A stretch of DNA of 55,094 nt from NCBI GenBank assembly GCA_900618795.1, contig UYJD01000002.1, positions 2,863,358 through 2,918,451 on the forward strand, in the 5' to 3' direction. Shown piece by piece: positions 9,923-20,509 of this stretch. Position numbers and translations under genes: made by a program. Each line of letters opens with the position of its first letter. Positions within the stretch are counted from its first letter, which is position 1. This DNA comes from Cyanodermella asteris. Taxonomy: Eukaryota; Ascomycota; Lecanoromycetes; Ostropales; Stictidaceae. The notes below the pieces were generated by a model. The model saw only the letters and a program-made list of their open reading frames with translations. It was not told the origin of the DNA and did no database searches.

Positions 9923-12049
9923 TTAGCTAGCTGTCTGTGGTGACAAGTAGTGACCGGCCGCAGGGAACACATCGCGAGATGAGTGATTTTTCCTCCTTCG
10001 ATGGATCTCGTCAACAATTTCAATAACATGGAACCATTTGTCATCAAATATCGAATAATGGTGCCTCAATGTTACAGTCGTTGTAGCATCGGAGTACCGG
10101 CGGTTGAAGTTTTGTTCAAGCCCATCTTGCATTTTCAGACAAACTCCCTCCACATTTTCAACATTCTCTAACTGTATGTTGTCTTTGCACGAAGGAAGTT
10201 CTTCAATGTGGTAGTGCAATGCACACTCGGAAGGTTGCTTGAAGTCGTCGTCGTCCAAGATTTTGTTCATAAAACTCAATCGAAAAGCAACGGCAAGCTG
10301 AACGCCAGTCTGCGTTTGGTACCGAAAGCCACAGACAGCAGAGCAGTGGATCTTGACGGCACAGCGGGCTATCCAGTTCGAGGAACTTCCGCGCATCGTA
10401 GTGAAAACGTGCCCCTGCCAGTTCGGCTCGTCAACTGAAACTCCCTCGATTGGATCGAATTGCGGCGCAACTTCCAGAACTGGAGGTAAGTGCAGCGTTG
10501 TTGACGTCTGCGGTCTATGGCATGTATACAGCCATTTCTTGGGATCCCAAAGTGTTGGGGGCCACCATTGACCTTTATCACCCCCTGAGGATTTGATCCA
10601 TATATGTCCTACCTCTGAACTAGGTGGTTGTGGTGGCGCGCCCGGGTCTTTCAACATCAGGCTTGAAGTGGTTCTTTTGATGAGGACTTCTCTAAACACG
10701 CTTTCTTGACGGGCTTCGAGGAAGTCGATAGCTAAGGTTCTGTCGATTGAATCCGTGTTCTTCCACCCGATCGTACAGACCAGCAGTTGATTAGGTATAG
10801 TATACTCAGGGCCTTTGACAATATAGTTGATGCATGTAAGCATGAGCGCGGTCATTTCACACGGTGCATCCCTCTCACCGTGATCTAGAATCGCCACGAG
10901 ACCCCAGCCATGGTGAGGAGTTGACTTTTCAAGCACAGGAAGCTTCACACGCAGACCAGCAGGGACTATCGTCGGCGCCAACAGGAGCTCAGGAGTTCCT
11001 CGCGTCCGTTCTGACCATTTTGAGGGGCCCGATTCGTAAAACCTATCGAGACGGCGGGCTACCATCGATTTTGACCGATGAAACTCAAGAGGAGCTCTCG
11101 CAAAAAGGTCCAGCTCACGACCCAGCGTAACACCAGCCCAAGATATAACTGAAAGATCTGAGCTCTTTTGTATGATAGCTTCCTGCAAGCGCAGAAACGC
11201 ATTAGTGCGTTCACCGTATAATAACGGCAGATTGATGTCAAAAAGGCCAAATAGTGAGTAAGCTTGATCTTCTGGTCTTGTCGTGTGACGGTGACTTGCC
11301 CACGAAATCTTTTGGGCGGCGTTGAAGCGAGAGAGTACAGTGCCGATGGCTCGAGTCTTTGTTGGCAGATAGTGTTGGGCATCGAAACAGTCCCACCACA
11401 AAGGTTCAGAGAGTATCTCGGGCCTGCAGAGGACCTGCGCATCAATGCCGGTTCCCTCGACAAGATGATCTACAAAGTCTTCGCGACCACCAAGAGGCAT
11501 CCAGGTAGAGTCGAAAAAGGTCAATCTCGAGGGTGCAATCAATTCTTGCAGCGTCCACCCACGGCTAAACCAACGCGACTCTGTGAGGTTGCGCTTCGCC
11601 TTCGATTCGAGTCGGTCTCCAGCCATGTCAAGATCCTGTAGGAGTGCATAGCATTGAATTGACTCGGCATACCAAGAGAACATGGAATTAATGGCCTCTT
11701 GAAGCTCTGCACTTGAAGATTTGTCGATACAGCAGGTGTCAATCCAAGCATATTGGAGTCCATCCTTCTTCGCTTGATCGCAGGTTCTGATGATCTTTTG
11801 AAACCCCAGTCTACCGGACATGGACTCAATCTGACTCCTGTCTAGTGTCCGGAATTCTTGGAATCCCACCTCGTCCTCGCTCCAGGTGTGACTCAGTATC
11901 GCGTAATATGGTATGAAACAACCGGGCTTCGGTAAGTAGATGGACGGGGAATCAGAATAGCTCTTGGGTTCAGAGCCTCGTCTGAATTCGCCCTCAAACT
12001 GACCATAATGGTACTCAAGTTTGAGCGTTTCAATATTGACAAGCCACAT
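9923..12049 (-). CDS. HET-domain protein (heterokaryon incompatibility type)
   Basis: This is a single-exon gene of 708 residues starting at the ATG at 12049. The N-terminal third is a classic HET domain. YAILSHTW is at residues 49-56, AWIDTCCIDK ends at 110, AINSMFSWY follows, and RWFSRGWTLQELIAP covers about 159-173. The next block, with ISWASHRHTTRPEDQAYSLF and LPLLYGER, is the conserved HET-E-1-type extension. The C-terminal 350 residues carry no NACHT, WD40 or ankyrin repeats that I can see. Known of the family: HET domains trigger cell death after nonself fusion or recognition, usually under control of a C-terminal sensor. Here the sensor, if any, is an unrecognised domain. It stands alone, with no NLR or HET-S-like partner next to it. 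The frame looks intact. Its partner and specificity cannot be read from the sequence. Confidence 0.88.
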   Translation of the reverse strand: MWLVNIETLKLEYHYGQFEGEFRRGSEPKSYSDSPSIYLPKPGCFIPYYAILSHTWSEDEVGFQEFRTLDRSQIESMSGRLGFQKIIRTCDQAKKDGLQYAWIDTCCIDKSSSAELQEAINSMFSWYAESIQCYALLQDLDMAGDRLESKAKRNLTESRWFSRGWTLQELIAPSRLTFFDSTWMPLGGREDFVDHLVEGTGIDAQVLCRPEILSEPLWWDCFDAQHYLPTKTRAIGTVLSRFNAAQKISWASHRHTTRPEDQAYSLFGLFDINLPLLYGERTNAFLRLQEAIIQKSSDLSVISWAGVTLGRELDLFARAPLEFHRSKSMVARRLDRFYESGPSKWSERTRGTPELLLAPTIVPAGLRVKLPVLEKSTPHHGWGLVAILDHGERDAPCEMTALMLTCINYIVKGPEYTIPNQLLVCTIGWKNTDSIDRTLAIDFLEARQESVFREVLIKRTTSSLMLKDPGAPPQPPSSEVGHIWIKSSGGDKGQWWPPTLWDPKKWLYTCHRPQTSTTLHLPPVLEVAPQFDPIEGVSVDEPNWQGHVFTTMRGSSSNWIARCAVKIHCSAVCGFRYQTQTGVQLAVAFRLSFMNKILDDDDFKQPSECALHYHIEELPSCKDNIQLENVENVEGVCLKMQDGLEQNFNRRYSDATTTVTLRHHYSIFDDKWFHVIEIVDEIHRRRKNHSSRDVFPAAGHYLSPQTAS

Positions 12050-12668
12050 GCTCCCGCGTTACTTCAGTCAAGGTAAGGATAAGGTGAATAGCAAGGGAAG
12101 TCAGAACAACCGTTATTTGAGCATTGATTAAACAAGTTGTCTCTTACCGGGCCAATGTTTCGAGGCTGACATAACCCTCCAGCACTGCAAGGCTGACAGG
12201 TCCATGACCCCGCACGAGTAGTAAGGCCGGATTGAAGCGCAAGGTTGTCGTAGAGGCAGTCAGCAGCCATCTGGCCGAAGGCTGCTCGACTGGCTTCCGA
12301 GTCACCTGTGCTGGCTGGCATGACATGAATGAAGCAAGCATTGAACCAAGGCAAACACAGCATTCACTTCCTCGAAAAGGCATCACATCTTTCCAATGAT
12401 GTAGTGCGCTTTCATCCCTGGTAGGGGAACAACTTTAACACCATACTTGAGCTCGCGTGATTCGATGTCCTTAATAGTTGTTGATTGGGCGAGATCGGCA
12501 GCTAGCCGCGGTTGCACTCGAATCGGAAGTGCATGCATGGCGGCCACCCAATCTGCAGCACGTTCCATCCACCGTCTCCTCAAACCCAAATCCGAGGATG
12601 GAATAAACAAAGAATCTTACATCCAACAGAAAATCAGACTCACACCGGGGGCCCATGGCCGGCAAGGA
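12050..12668. other. divergent spacer, HET gene / mitochondrial kinase gene
   Basis: About 620 bp holds the 5' flanks of both divergent genes. The reading frame of the kinase gene stays open back to about 12447 and includes an ATG at 12465, but the ATG at 12669 starts a better mitochondrial presequence. A minus-strand frame at 12383-12610 is open for 75 codons but is not recognised. Confidence 0.4.
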
Positions 12669-14257
12669 ATGCAAGCATCGGCTCACTTTTCGAGGCCCGG
12701 GGTAGCAGCAGTGCGGCGGGCTTGCTTATCGTCGACTCCACTAGCATCTGCCCCGGTCGGGCTTCGACACATCTCTGGGACTTGGGTCGTTGGTGTTCGC
12801 TCTGAGAGCTCGGCGGCTCCGCCATGGAGACCGTCTACTCTACTTGATGATTGGGTGGCCAAAGAGGCCAGGCCGATTAGCCTGAAGCAATTGACCTTTT
12901 TTGGGAGGACTTTAACCAAAGATCGGTTGCTGAGTTCGGCGAATTACGTGAGGGAGGAACTGCCAGTCAGGTACGAGCTATTTTGGAGACGATATGTTTT
13001 GGCATTTTTCTGTGTGCATCAGCCGATGTTGAGTCGCACTGTTTTGTTTTGTTTTTCTTTTCCCTTCCTGCTCTGCTTGCACTTTGAATTATCATGCTAG
13101 CGAGGCAAAACTGGAGTCCTGACACACGATCGCTAATATAACACAGAATCGCTCACCGTCTCCGTGACATGCAAACGCTTCCATATGTGGTCGTTAGCAA
13201 TCCGCATATCAGCCATGTGTACGAGCGCTATTATTCCGCCTTCGAAACATTCCGCCGAATCAAGCCAATCCGCACCCTCGAGGACAATGACGAATTCTGC
13301 GCCGCCGTATCCAACATGCTCCAGAAGCACCTCACAGTTATTCCGAGTCTGGCAATGGGTGTCCTCGAATGTCAAGCATACATGAAGCCAGAGGACACCG
13401 ACCAGTTCATGAATCGCCTTCTACGTGCGCGTATCAGCCGACGTGTCATTGCCGAGCAACACCTAGCTCTCACCCAGAACATGAAAAGGAATGCCGAAAA
13501 GCGCGGCTCATCCAGCAGGAACGACATCGGATCCGCAGACGATGAAGCCGGCTTCGTTGGCGAAGTCTTTCTCAGGTGTAAAGCAAAGGACGTGATCGAA
13601 AAATGCGCTTCGGTCATCACATCCATCGCCCGCAGCGCCTTTGGGCCACACGCCAAACTCCCCGAGATTCGCATCAAGGGCCATCTTGGGGCAACGTTCC
13701 CATACATCCTCAGCCATCTCGAGTACATCATCGGCGAGCTGCTTCGAAACTCAATGCAAGCTTCCGTGGAGCGCTACGCGAGCCGTCCCGATTCACCCCC
13801 TCCGATCGAAGTCTTGATCAGCGAGGCACCCCAGTTCGTTATCTTCCGCATCTCGGACCAAGGCGGCGGCGTGCCGCTCGAGTTACTGCCCTCACTGTGG
13901 AGTTTCAGCAAGGGACCCGGCCGCCAGGCGCGGATCGAGAATTTTTCACAGGTGCCTAAAATGGAGGCTACGATGCAGGAGCTTGCTCGTGAGCCAGCGG
14001 TCCATCTCCAAGCTTCGAAGTTGTCTGAAGGTCAAGGTGACAGTGGGGACACGTCGCTGACTTCGCTGGCCAGTCGCCCTCCGGATCTGAGGCTTGGCAT
14101 CGGTCTGCCAATGAGCAGGGTATATGCCGAGTATTGGGCAGGCAGTCTGAGCTTGCAGAATTTGACGGGACATGGAGCAGATGTGTTTTTGCAGATCAGC
14201 AAATTGGGGAACAAGAACGAGCAGCTCACGACAAGGGCGAGCATGGATGCTGTGTGA
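12669..14257 (+). CDS. mitochondrial PDK/BCKDK-family protein kinase
   Basis: The gene has two exons, 12669-12970 and 13147-14257. The 176-bp intron starts GTACGA, has a GCTAAT branch site and ends ACAG, giving 470 residues. The first 30 residues (MQASAHFSRPGVAAVRRACL) are Arg-rich and lack acids, as expected for a matrix targeting peptide. An N-terminal helical region (from LKQLTFFGRTLTKDRL) is followed by the GHKL ATP-binding domain. Its N-box is ELLRNSMQA, its G1 box is SDQGGGVP, and the glycine loop and its flank are LGIGLPMSRVYAEYW. Known role: these kinases phosphorylate and inactivate pyruvate dehydrogenase or branched-chain 2-oxoacid dehydrogenase E1alpha. Two fungal paralogue groups (Pkp1 and Pkp2 in yeast) exist, and I cannot decide the substrate. 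An insert of about 40 residues with Gln/Glu/Ser lies between the G1 box and the glycine loop, where the ATP lid sits. Confidence 0.88.
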
Positions 14258-14780
14258 GGCTTGTGATTTTAGTTGGATCTTGCTGCTTCGGCATACGGAA
14301 AGCATGATTAGACATATTCGTTCCTTTCAATACTTGACGTAGACAATCGTGACTGAGCCGAAAAACGATGCAGCTGCGTGCGATGTGGAAACTGACAAAC
14401 TTATAGGTTGCTTTATAACTTCATATTTGGACGGCGAGATATTGCCTGCTCCCATTTAATACTGCAGACGGGTCATGTAGGCTTCAGACTGCTATCTCAA
14501 GACTTCGATTGCACAATCACTTCATTAGCTTTTGACGATAATGTAAATCGATCCTCAACTGATGGCCATACTTGTTGCTTGCCGCAGTTGTGAACGTTGT
14601 GGCTGACGCATCTGATTGGGGCGTGCTTGAAGGCGGCGATAACATTCTCTGTGTTTACTTTCCCTTTCGGGTTGACCGGGGGGCTCGATCCAAACCAAAC
14701 AAGCGAACCTTCTGTGTCAACCTCGACAGCCACGACCACTAATGTATACAGCACCGAACATCGCATAATTACCTACCACG
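14258..14780. other. spacer between kinase gene and CND3
   Basis: This 523-bp spacer holds the kinase 3' UTR and the CND3 promoter. No gene, repeat or structured element was recognised. Confidence 0.4.
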
Positions 14781-17700
14781 ATGCCCGGACGAGCGACTCG
14801 AAGTTCGGAAGCGACTACAAAGACGCGATCGACGCGCACCTCCAAATCCACCCGTCCCTCCTCCAGCAGCGGTCTCGACACACCCGAAGAATCGCCGGAC
14901 AGCAGCTTGCGCAGAGCTGTTTGCGCTCTTTTCTACGATGCACAGAAAACTACAGCAGGCCATAGAAAGTTGGTCGTCTCATTGAGGAAGCTGCAGGAGA
15001 CTTGCGCATATGAGCCAACGTCTGCTAGCGGCAAACAAGCCGGTAACGAATTTGACGAGGAGGATTTCAACGCCGAGGTCACGAGATGTGTTCTTCGAGT
15101 GCTGCCTGTGAAGAAGAGCGAGGGTGCTGCGGACAAGGTCATTCGTTTCATGACCAGCTTTCTTCGCTACGCAACGGAAAAAGACGCCGAGCTGATTCCT
15201 GAGGACGAACAGGACGACGAGCTGCTGGAGACACCTACAACACGCCTGACGGGCGGAATCTTGAGCATCGTCAACCCGCTCTTACTCTCGAAAGACAAGG
15301 TGGTCAGATACCGGGCTACGCAGATCATCAGACATGTCTTCAGCAGTTTGGACAGCATCGATGACGAGATCTATCACCTTCTGCGCAGTGGCCTCATGAA
15401 GCGCGTACGCGACAAGGAGGCCATGGTCAGAGTTCAGGCCGTGCTTGGTCTGACACATCTGCTGGGCAACGATGACGGCGCCGAGGGCGGCGAGGATGAT
15501 GACGGTGAGGATATGGGCCTGCTTGAGAAACTGCTCGACGTTCTACAAAACGATCCCAGTGCAGATGTGCGGAAAAGCCTTCTTTTAAACCTTCCACTGA
15601 CGCCCGCAACATTACCGTACCTACTGGAACGCGCAAGAGATGTGGACCCCGCGACACGACGAGCGTTATATTCGAAATTGCTTCCAGCATTGGGTGATTT
15701 CAGGCATCTCTCGTTGTCTATGCGTGAGAAGCTTCTGCGATGGGGTCTGCGAGACAGAGACGACAATGTTCAGAAGGCGACAGCCCGCTTGTTCAGAGAA
15801 CGATGGATTGAGGATATTGCAGGCGCTGGCTTGACAGAAGAGGAGGTAAAGGCTGGGCAGCCGGCACCAGCCAACGTCGACTCTCTTCTCGAGTTGATGG
15901 AGCGTATCGATATCACAAACTCCGGCGGTACCGAAGGCATCGCTCTCCCAGCGTTCAAAGAGTTCTGGGCTGGCCGACCAGATTACGTCGATGCAGTCAC
16001 ATTTCAGGACCAGTTTTGGGAGAACCTTAGCGCAGAGAGCGTCTTCATGGCTCGGTCGTTCAACGACTTTTGCAGACAAGATGAATCGAGATATGGAGAC
16101 TTGCTGGAACAGAAAATGCCCGAGGTCACGAAGATCGGTTTCATGTTGGAGCGCTATAGCAACAGGCTTGTGGAGATGCTGCGAAGACCGGATCACACCG
16201 ATGAAGAAGTGGTCGAGCCAGAGTTCATTGTCGAGCAATTGCTATACATTGCCGAGACGCTGGATTACAGCGACGAGATTGGCCGACGGAAGATGTTCGG
16301 CCTCCTCCGCGAGATGATCGCCGCAGCAGAACTCCCTGAAGAGATCACAAAGCTTGCTGTTGGCGTACTCCGTGGAGTCTGTGGCGGCGACATGAAAGGC
16401 GAGAGAGACTTCTGCGGCGTTGTGCTCGAGGCTATCGCTGAAGTGCACGACACCATTGCCGATCCAGACGAGAGTGAACAAGATCCAGATGAGAGCTTTC
16501 ACTCAGCTGTATCTCACCATTCGGATATGGAGCTGCCAAAACCTGCTATCAAGCCTATGATCAGGGAAACAGCTGATCAAGACGACGCGGAGAAAGCCAT
16601 CAAGGAGATCATGGTGAACATGAAGTGCCTACACATCGCTCAATGCATGCTGCAGAACGTGGAGGGCAATTTGCAAGACAACGTTCATCTCGTTACGATG
16701 CTGAACAATCTTGTTGTTCCTGCAGTTCGAAGCCATGAGGCGCCAATTCGAGAACGGGGACTTCAATGTCTGGGTCTGTGCTGTCTTCTTGACAAGCACT
16801 TGGCCGAGGAGAACATGACACTGTTCATCCATTGCTTCTCCAAAGGTCACCCAGCATTGCAAGTTCACGCCTTGGAGACCCTTTGCGACATCACTGCCGT
16901 TCACCCGTCAATGCTTGCGATTCAGATAGCCGGAACTCCCCAGCCAGGCACGACGGTAGCGACTACAGAAGACTCGAAAGAGTCACCATACCTCAAACCT
17001 CTTCTGAAAGCCTTCTCTCGCGCCTTGCGATCCACTGCCGACCCATCCGTTCACAGCACAGCAATCTCATGCCTATCGAAGCTCTTCCTGACAAGAGTCC
17101 TGATCGACGACGGGCACCTCCAACAAATGACCCTATCATTCTTCGACCCAGCCACGCAAGACAACCACGCCGCCAGGCAAGCTCTCTCTTACTTCCTCCC
17201 CGCCTTCTGCCAGAGCAAACGCGAAAACATGGAAGCAATGAGCCGCGTAGCCTGCGACGTCCTCAAGGGCCTCGTATCCATGCACGACGAGCTCGAGGAA
17301 GACGAAGGAGGCAAAGAAGGCATGATCGGAGTCAGTACCGCAGCAACCATGTTAGCCGACTTCACCGATGCACGGAAACTAGTCATGCTCGACGACGCGG
17401 GCACCCGACAGACACTGTTCGAGGAAAGCGAGAAGAAGGAGGAACAGGTCGTCGATTGTGACGTCCATCTCGATCTCCTCGCCGAAGCCCTTGAGCGAGC
17501 ACTGACCAAGGGCGCCGAGAAAGAATACCGCAAGGCGTTGTTCGTACTAGCGGGCAAGCTGACCGTGACCGCGCACGCCGAGCAGGAAAAGCTCTTCACG
17601 GCGAAAGATCTACTCTCTGAAGCTCTCGACGGTAGATTGGATACCGCCGTCAAAAACGCGTTGACGAAGCTCCAGGCTGCGGTTTACAAGGCGATGGAGG

Positions 17701-17951
17701 CGCCTCAGGAAGGCGAGAGGAAGCGTCGTGCAACGAGGAAGAGTATGGCCCCGATTAAGCAGTCGATTGAGGCTGCAGATCAGACTGAGGTTCCGGTGGC
17801 CGAGGAGGATGAGGATGATGACGCGGTTACGGTCAAGGCGGAGGATGATGGGGAAGGAGATGTACTTGATGTTGCGGAGACGACGGGGGCAGACGAGAGT
17901 ATTGTGGACGAGCTTTTGGATGAAGAGGATACGATTATGCAGGATGGTTGA
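14781..17951 (+). CDS. CND3: condensin complex subunit 3 (Cnd3/Ycg1/CAP-G)
   Basis: This is an intronless gene of 1056 residues starting at the ATG at 14781. The N-terminus is a basic, Ser/Thr-rich tail (residues 1-40). HEAT repeats follow, for example VRVQAVLGLTHLLG and the block DVRKSLLLNLPLTPATLPYL. The second half contains the condensin subunit 3 C-terminal region (ERGLQCLGLCCLLDKHLAEE and the following HEATs). The tail, from about residue 970, alternates basic (KRRATRKSMAPIKQS) and very acidic stretches, ending in DEEDTIMQDG. Length and order match fungal Cnd3/Ycg1. Known role: this HEAT subunit binds the kleisin Brn1/Cnd2 and DNA and is needed for mitotic chromosome condensation. The acidic and basic tails are likely Cdk or CK2 targets (inference). 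Confidence 0.93.
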   Translation: MPGRATRSSEATTKTRSTRTSKSTRPSSSSGLDTPEESPDSSLRRAVCALFYDAQKTTAGHRKLVVSLRKLQETCAYEPTSASGKQAGNEFDEEDFNAEVTRCVLRVLPVKKSEGAADKVIRFMTSFLRYATEKDAELIPEDEQDDELLETPTTRLTGGILSIVNPLLLSKDKVVRYRATQIIRHVFSSLDSIDDEIYHLLRSGLMKRVRDKEAMVRVQAVLGLTHLLGNDDGAEGGEDDDGEDMGLLEKLLDVLQNDPSADVRKSLLLNLPLTPATLPYLLERARDVDPATRRALYSKLLPALGDFRHLSLSMREKLLRWGLRDRDDNVQKATARLFRERWIEDIAGAGLTEEEVKAGQPAPANVDSLLELMERIDITNSGGTEGIALPAFKEFWAGRPDYVDAVTFQDQFWENLSAESVFMARSFNDFCRQDESRYGDLLEQKMPEVTKIGFMLERYSNRLVEMLRRPDHTDEEVVEPEFIVEQLLYIAETLDYSDEIGRRKMFGLLREMIAAAELPEEITKLAVGVLRGVCGGDMKGERDFCGVVLEAIAEVHDTIADPDESEQDPDESFHSAVSHHSDMELPKPAIKPMIRETADQDDAEKAIKEIMVNMKCLHIAQCMLQNVEGNLQDNVHLVTMLNNLVVPAVRSHEAPIRERGLQCLGLCCLLDKHLAEENMTLFIHCFSKGHPALQVHALETLCDITAVHPSMLAIQIAGTPQPGTTVATTEDSKESPYLKPLLKAFSRALRSTADPSVHSTAISCLSKLFLTRVLIDDGHLQQMTLSFFDPATQDNHAARQALSYFLPAFCQSKRENMEAMSRVACDVLKGLVSMHDELEEDEGGKEGMIGVSTAATMLADFTDARKLVMLDDAGTRQTLFEESEKKEEQVVDCDVHLDLLAEALERALTKGAEKEYRKALFVLAGKLTVTAHAEQEKLFTAKDLLSEALDGRLDTAVKNALTKLQAAVYKAMEAPQEGERKRRATRKSMAPIKQSIEAADQTEVPVAEEDEDDDAVTVKAEDDGEGDVLDVAETTGADESIVDELLDEEDTIMQDG

Positions 17952-19996
17952 TGTTCTTTTTCTTTGAGATGAATTTACGCCAGTTTCACGTTCTTCGAGC
18001 AGAAGAATCTCGCTTTTTTAGCCTTGAGCATCATTTATCGGACCAGACTTGCGTTATGCGTGGAGTCTTGACTCGTAGTGATCATTCGGAAACAGCTGCC
18101 TGGCTAGCGATACTCAGAATAAGTAACGTCGCCGTTGAAGGATGACCCTTTCAGCCAGCCTGGCAAGGCTTGTCCTCGACAGTGTCCCAAATGCCACGAT
18201 CACGAGCGACACCAGATTGAATCATGTCAAGCTGCCACGGCACTTGTGTGCAAAGCATCTAGTCACTCGAAGCCGCACGCCTCGCATGGTGAATGCCGTG
18301 CGGACCCTTCCTCGATGCTGTCCACAAGGGACAAGCCAAGTCGATGAAAAGCAGGTTTTCTATGTTCCAAAGATTCCCACCCGATCTCTTGCGAGACCAG
18401 GAGGAGCGGTCTTAGTTAAAAGTTTGCAACTAGCAAAAATGGTACGTCAGGAGACCCTTCACTCGTAACCATAAAGCCCGTGCACTGGGATGGAGAAGAA
18501 AGGGAGGAGAAGATTCAGCGCTGCGGACGCGAAGATTTATAGCAACGCGGCTGCAGCAAGCGCCGATGACTCAGCGCGAGTGCTGCCTGCTGCCGCCTGA
18601 AGTCGAATTATTGTTTCCAGCAACAATCTCGGCGACTCGGCCTTTCTAGTCACTACCTTCTTCTCTTGCCATGTCTTATGGCAGTCGATATATGGTCTCA
18701 TGGAAAGCCGACTGGCGTGCTCAGGGCGCAGCCAGGATCTGAAGCCTGATGGACCGCACGTAAGGAGCCGCTTTGCCTCAAAGCCTGGGTTGTTTGAGAG
18801 TTCGAGACACATAATTGATCGAATCCGACTCGAGGTGCAGCCAGTCTATTCTCTCCGCGCCTCAGTCGGAGCAAGTCCTTACGACGACAACGTGTTGTCT
18901 CCACTCACAACGTGTGGACATCGTTGCCATTCCACGAATATAGCAGGTGCAACACCCATCGTCAAAAGCATGCATTGCCAGCACACATCATCGTCCGTCA
19001 AAAGCCCCCACACCTGTCTCTGACTTCCTCCGATGGCAATGTCCTTCACTATGATCGCGAGGAAATGGCGCTTATGGCTGCCATCTATGTGGAAACGAAG
19101 GCTTGTCGAGGTGTCGAGGGACTTTCCGGGTGGTGGTGCGACGGCGCTCGCGGTCGCAGCACAACGTGCGTACTGATGTGATGAGGCTGTATGCGCAACG
19201 CCTCCAGTGGATGCCCACGGGACGATTCAGGAACCAGAAACGGAATCGGCTTCATCGATGATCGCTGTACTTTAGTGCAAGCCATGATCGACCATGCAGG
19301 CTCGGAAGCTACCGACCGCTTCGCTAGGTCTGGGCATCCCAGCTCCAGGTGGAGTTCATGCCTCGACCTAGCCTCACATCCCTTTATCGTTCCAGCCCAA
19401 TCACGCTCTCCTTTCACCTTGACAAAATAGGCAATTCGGTGGTCGAAGCTCGAACAGAGCTCAGCTTACTCTAAAGTTCGTGGAGTTTTGTGGGCCAGGT
19501 CGTGGATTCGCGTGGTTAACCACCAAGTGCAAATGCTTTCTGGTCGATCTGCTTTGGGACCACCTTTCGACGCCTTCCTGCCGTTAGTAGTGCTTGTTGG
19601 ACATCTACGCTCCTGCTAGAATTATGTTGGCAACTGTTGCCTCTTCTTTTCTCTCGCGACTGCATGTGCGGCCATTCTTGTTCGACTTATTGTGCTTCGA
19701 GAAGTTGCTAAACTTCTTCCAGACCTCTAAAGTTGTCGGCTAGCCGGACAGGCACAATTCCCGAGCATGTACCTATTTTCAAATCACTCCAGCGCCTCAT
19801 TGATTGACTTTGACCGGCCCGGATCGTGTCGAGGGTGGTCCTGAGTAAGTAGATATTTATCTCTCTGCGTTACCCATGTCCATCTCTCTCCTTCTTTCCT
19901 TCCATCCAGCCATTTCTCCTCGCCAAGAACCATCGCCTGCAATCCAAGCTCTGAACAGCTCTGAAACCTCTCTCAACCCGTATCCGCCACATCATC
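17952..19996. other. 2.0-kb gene-free region
   Basis: This is the longest stretch without a supported gene. Open frames of up to 110 codons occur on both strands (for example 18142-18468 plus and 19085-19417 minus), without domains, signal peptides or C-biased third positions. No terminal inverted repeats, poly-A tail or target duplication suggesting an insertion was found. The last few hundred bases must hold the promoter of the small secreted protein, and a pyrimidine-rich tract runs through about 19876-19920 just before its start. Confidence 0.4.
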
Positions 19997-20509
19997 ATGC
20001 AGAGCGCACTCATTCTCGCTGCCATCGCCGGCATTGCCGTGGCTCAGTTCCCCAACCCGGACCCCGACGCTCCCTGCGGCGTTCAGCCCTTCGGCTACGG
20101 CCCTCCAGCCCTTCCCCCAACCGACCAAGCCTTCGTCCAGAGCCCCGTCCTCCAGTACAGCCCCCTCCTCGCTCCGGCACCCACCAAATACACAGTCGCT
20201 TTCCGCAACGCCACCGGCTCGACTTCGCAGGACAACTACATGGGCTACTACCTGCTCCAGACCTATAACACCACTCAGTGCGCCCAATTCTGCAGCAACG
20301 CCAACGGCTGCAAGGCCTTTAACATCTACTACGAGCGTGACCCGCTCCTCAACCCGGCCGACTCTTGCCAAAATCCTCCTCCCACCACCAACATCAAGTG
20401 CTCAATTTGGGGCTCTCCGGTCAGCGCTTCGACTGCTACCAACCAGGGCCAATACCGCGAGCAGTTCCACGTGGTCATTGCTGGATCCGATGGTTTCAAC
20501 CACGTTTAG
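19997..20509 (+). CDS. small secreted Cys-containing protein, PAN/apple-like
   Basis: This is a single-exon gene of 170 residues. Residues 1-16 (MQSALILAAIAGIAVA) are a clear signal peptide, with mature protein from QFPNPDPDAP. The mature chain is Pro-rich at first, then has a segment with CAQFC, GCKAFNIYYERDP and IKCSIWG, plus QFHVVIAGS near the end. Six cysteines follow the signal peptide. The spacing around CAQFCSNANGCKAFNIYYE resembles the PAN/apple fold seen in secreted ascomycete proteins. Third codon positions are strongly C-biased, which suggests high expression. The function is not known; wall or carbohydrate binding is only a guess. At 170 residues it resembles short secreted or effector-like proteins, but its conserved look argues for a general extracellular role. 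Family assignment is moderate; that it is a real secreted protein is firm. Confidence 0.82.
   Translation: MQSALILAAIAGIAVAQFPNPDPDAPCGVQPFGYGPPALPPTDQAFVQSPVLQYSPLLAPAPTKYTVAFRNATGSTSQDNYMGYYLLQTYNTTQCAQFCSNANGCKAFNIYYERDPLLNPADSCQNPPPTTNIKCSIWGSPVSASTATNQGQYREQFHVVIAGSDGFNHV

Noticed and set aside
12383-12610. 75-codon minus-strand frame in the kinase gene's 5' flank
   Set aside because: It has no recognised domain, its upstream limit lacks an ATG, and codon bias is weak; kept out of the gene list.
12447-12668. N-terminal extension of the mitochondrial kinase (open frame, ATG at 12465)
   Set aside because: The downstream ATG at 12669 begins a typical matrix presequence, and family length fits that start.
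9923-14257. HET gene and GHKL-type kinase as a nonself-recognition pair
   Set aside because: The kinase has a mitochondrial presequence and PDK-family N-terminal domain, so adjacency to the HET gene is most likely chance.
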